Source: an uncultured Collinsella sp.
GTDB lineage: Bacteria > Actinomycetota > Coriobacteriia > Coriobacteriales > Coriobacteriaceae
Reading direction: 5' to 3'
NCBI GenBank assembly: GCA_902492235.1
Contig: CABUKS010000007.1
Span: 14,354-78,353 of the forward strand
Length of the DNA stretch: 64,000 nt
Under the pieces are notes generated by a model that saw nothing but the letters and a program-made list of their open reading frames with translations, did no database searches and was not told where the DNA came from. The position numbers and the translations under genes were made by a program. This document shows, piece by piece, positions 63,108-64,000 of the stretch (position 1 is the first letter of the stretch; every line of letters begins with the position of its first letter).

Positions 63108-63950
63108 ATGATTGTGTTTTCCGATATGGATGGGACGCTGCTGACGAGCGATAAGCAGATGAGCGACGCCACTTGGGCAATGCTCGACGAGCTCGCACGT
63201 CGTGGCATCGAGTTTGTTCCCTGCACGGGGCGCCCGCTGTCGGGCATCTTTGAGCCCATTCTCGCCCATCCCGCCGTGCACTACGCGGTCTGCGCCAACG
63301 GCGCCAGCGTCTGGCGGCTCGACGACGGTACGCCCACCGACACCTCACGTGCTACGCGCATTTTGAGCCGACCGCTCGATTGCGGCATTGCCCACCGCAT
63401 CCATCGCATTGCCGCCGGCCACGATGTGACCTTCGATATCTTCGCGGATGGACAGTGCTTCCTCCCCCGCTCGCTATACGGGCGCCTGGATGAGTTCTGC
63501 GGCGGTGACCCCCACATCGCGGCTTCGCTCAAGCGCACACGAACGCCGATCGACATGGATATCGACAGCAAGATCGACGAGGTCGAGACGCTCGAACGTA
63601 TCGCCATGTACTGGCACGACCCGGCCGATCGCGACGCCATCGCGACGGCGCTCGACACGCTCGGAGGCATTGAGGTCACGCGTTCGTACGCCATGAATAT
63701 CGAGGTCATGGGTGAGGGCGCCACCAAGGGGACGGCCCTCACGTGGCTATGTGAGCACCTGGGCGAGCGTCTCGCCGACGCCTGGGCGTTCGGCGACAAC
63801 ATCAACGACATCCCCATGCTGCAGGCAGCGGGCCACGGCATGGCCATGATCAACGCCGAGCCCGAAGACCGCGAGGCCGCCGACGCCATCACCGAATACG
63901 ACAACGACCACGACGGCGTCGCCCGCACCATCATGGCCGCCCTCGCCTAG
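63108..63950 (+). CDS. HAD-superfamily Cof-type phosphatase
   Basis: 280 aa. Motif I is VFSDMDGTLL with the nucleophile Asp, and motif IV is FGDNINDIPML. A Cof-type cap domain lies between (about residues 85-190). These enzymes dephosphorylate sugar phosphates or flavin precursors; the substrate cannot be read here. ATG 63108 follows AAAGGA by 9 bp. It is probably monocistronic after the citrate synthase terminator. Confidence 0.9.
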   Translation: MIVFSDMDGTLLTSDKQMSDATWAMLDELARRGIEFVPCTGRPLSGIFEPILAHPAVHYAVCANGASVWRLDDGTPTDTSRATRILSRPLDCGIAHRIHRIAAGHDVTFDIFADGQCFLPRSLYGRLDEFCGGDPHIAASLKRTRTPIDMDIDSKIDEVETLERIAMYWHDPADRDAIATALDTLGGIEVTRSYAMNIEVMGEGATKGTALTWLCEHLGERLADAWAFGDNINDIPMLQAAGHGMAMINAEPEDREAADAITEYDNDHDGVARTIMAALA

Positions 63951-64000
63951 TCATTGGGTGTTCCTATAGTTTTGTCAACCGTCGGGGCTACTCCCGGTAG

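Overview
The window looks like a chromosomal segment of a high-GC, anaerobic gut Actinomycetota of the class Coriobacteriia, most probably Collinsella. This is an inference from gene content: PTS-based sugar use, an NAD(P)H-linked iron-sulfur flavoenzyme, rubredoxin, split transketolase, an FtsE with a long N-terminal extension, and many families of intergenic hairpin repeats. No rRNA is present. Two tRNAs (Glu-CTC, Gln-CTG) lie at 32.5 kb.

Layout. 1-2267: the end of a hydrogenase/formate-dehydrogenase-type iron-sulfur operon. 2584-7236: an alpha-glucoside PTS operon (IIA, BglG-type antiterminator, IIBC, GH4 6-phospho-alpha-glucosidase) with a probable RAT/terminator switch in its leader. 7522-9768: DEAD-box helicase. 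10357-13575: an FHA protein and a membrane Ser/Thr kinase. 13904-17110: copper efflux (copA, a CopZ-like chaperone, csoR) with a CsoR-type operator. 17257-21548: a zinc-ribbon membrane protein, an amidohydrolase, a nuclease-fold AbiEi/DUF559-like gene broken by an amber codon, and an unknown gene. 21939-28123: glutamate synthase. 28646-30789: Nramp transporter, rubredoxin and flavin reductase. 30996-33755: smpB, a TPR-like protein, tRNAs, an unknown gene and an Spx/ArsC-like protein. 33846-38289: MurNAc salvage (mupG, murP, murQ, murR). 38494-44415: VanZ-like protein, serine recombinase, RNase R, ftsX and ftsE. 44924-53557: a zinc-ribbon orphan gene, split transketolase, a YitT-like protein, prfB, secA and rpmE. 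53782-61060: a probable 7.3-kb integrated element bounded by 68-bp direct repeats (65/68 identical). It carries a lactococcin-972-like secreted peptide, three ABC transporter genes, a DUF2975/XRE regulator pair and an integrase remnant. 61238-63950: ACT protein, citrate synthase and a HAD hydrolase.

The most unusual signal is intergenic. Six loci carry 59-bp hairpin units (17-bp arms, exactly 25-nt loop) repeated at 80-81 bp. The arms show compensatory changes, and the loops and linkers vary around a weak consensus. A second family of 67-bp hairpins (22-23-22) occurs five times, once nested inside a third inverted repeat and once supplying the stop codon of a gene. Three gene sets (FHA-kinase, the nuclease-fold gene, Nramp) are bracketed by members of the 59-bp family. 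Repeat positions were read by eye and may be off by a base.
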